Of a stretch of DNA of 6,248 nucleotides, positions 6,176 to 6,248 are shown one piece after another (positions within the stretch are counted from its first letter, which is position 1; each line of letters begins with the position of its first letter). The notes beneath the pieces are model-generated. The model was not told where the DNA came from. It saw only the letters and a list, made by a program, of their open reading frames with translations, and ran no database searches. The DNA comes from PZPK01 sp963974595 (GTDB lineage Bacteria; Pseudomonadota; Gammaproteobacteria; Pseudomonadales; Oleiphilaceae). The stretch spans positions 1 through 6,248 of the forward strand of contig CAXBDA010000114.1 of assembly GCA_963974595.1 (NCBI GenBank). Direction: 5' to 3'. The translations under genes were made by a program, and so were the position numbers.

Positions 6176-6248
6176 TGCATTCATTACTATCTGACGAATT
6201 AAATAATAAATTATCAAAAATTAAACTTCTTGCCCTTGATGTCGATGG
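6175..6248 (+). CDS. kdsC: 3-deoxy-D-manno-octulosonate 8-phosphate phosphatase KdsC, N-terminal fragment (cut by window edge)
   Basis: The first 24 codons are present. They end in KLLALDVDG (the final Gly codon is cut), the HAD-superfamily motif I in which Asp22 would be the nucleophile and Asp24 the acid/base, as in the KdsC family. KdsC removes phosphate from KDO 8-phosphate, giving KDO for lipopolysaccharide. The start is GTG at 6175-6177, sharing its G with the kdsD stop codon (TAGTG), with GGGG seven bases upstream (GGGGTGATCTA before the GTG); tight coupling to kdsD is likely. Identification rests on the motif and on the kdsD-kdsC order conserved in gammaproteobacteria. The remaining protein lies outside the window. 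Confidence 0.88.
   Translation, partial: MHSLLSDELNNKLSKIKLLALDVD

Noticed and set aside
1..6248. Undescribed system, mobile element, CRISPR or phage island
   Set aside because: Nearly all the sequence is accounted for by ten known housekeeping or envelope genes in conserved order, with no transposase, integrase, long repeats or composition break visible.

Overview
The window is a well-conserved envelope-biogenesis locus of a gammaproteobacterium with moderately low GC. Two gene blocks diverge from a 210-bp intergenic region at 4997-5206. Gene order and protein similarity match Pseudomonas-like, non-enteric genomes: mlaFEDCB-ibaG-murA-hisG on one strand and kdsD-kdsC on the other. In E. coli the calcium/cation exchanger gene yrbG lies between mlaF and kdsD; here it is absent. 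The species cannot be named from the sequence alone; a marine or environmental gammaproteobacterium is a reasonable guess.

Minus strand, in transcription order: mlaF (ABC ATPase, TTG start), mlaE (permease, GTG), mlaD (MCE-domain protein), mlaC (periplasmic lipid carrier), mlaB (STAS protein, GTG start overlapping the mlaC stop), a 172-181 bp gap with a possible promoter, ibaG (BolA family), murA (first committed step of peptidoglycan synthesis, GTG), and the first 12 codons of hisG (histidine biosynthesis), cut by the left edge. Plus strand: kdsD (arabinose-5-phosphate isomerase), then the first 24 codons of kdsC (KDO-8-phosphate phosphatase, GTG), cut by the right edge.

MlaFEDB is the inner-membrane complex and MlaC its periplasmic shuttle; together they keep phospholipids out of the outer leaflet of the outer membrane. 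KdsD and KdsC supply KDO for the lipopolysaccharide inner core, and MurA starts peptidoglycan precursor synthesis. The locus therefore groups functions for all envelope layers around one divergent control region.

I see no mobile element, CRISPR array, RNA gene or undescribed system. The points worth a second look are modest: heavy use of GTG/TTG starts (five clear cases among ten genes), a substituted STAS motif in MlaB, a short MlaD tail, the mlaC start choice, and small inverted repeats in the divergent intergenic region.
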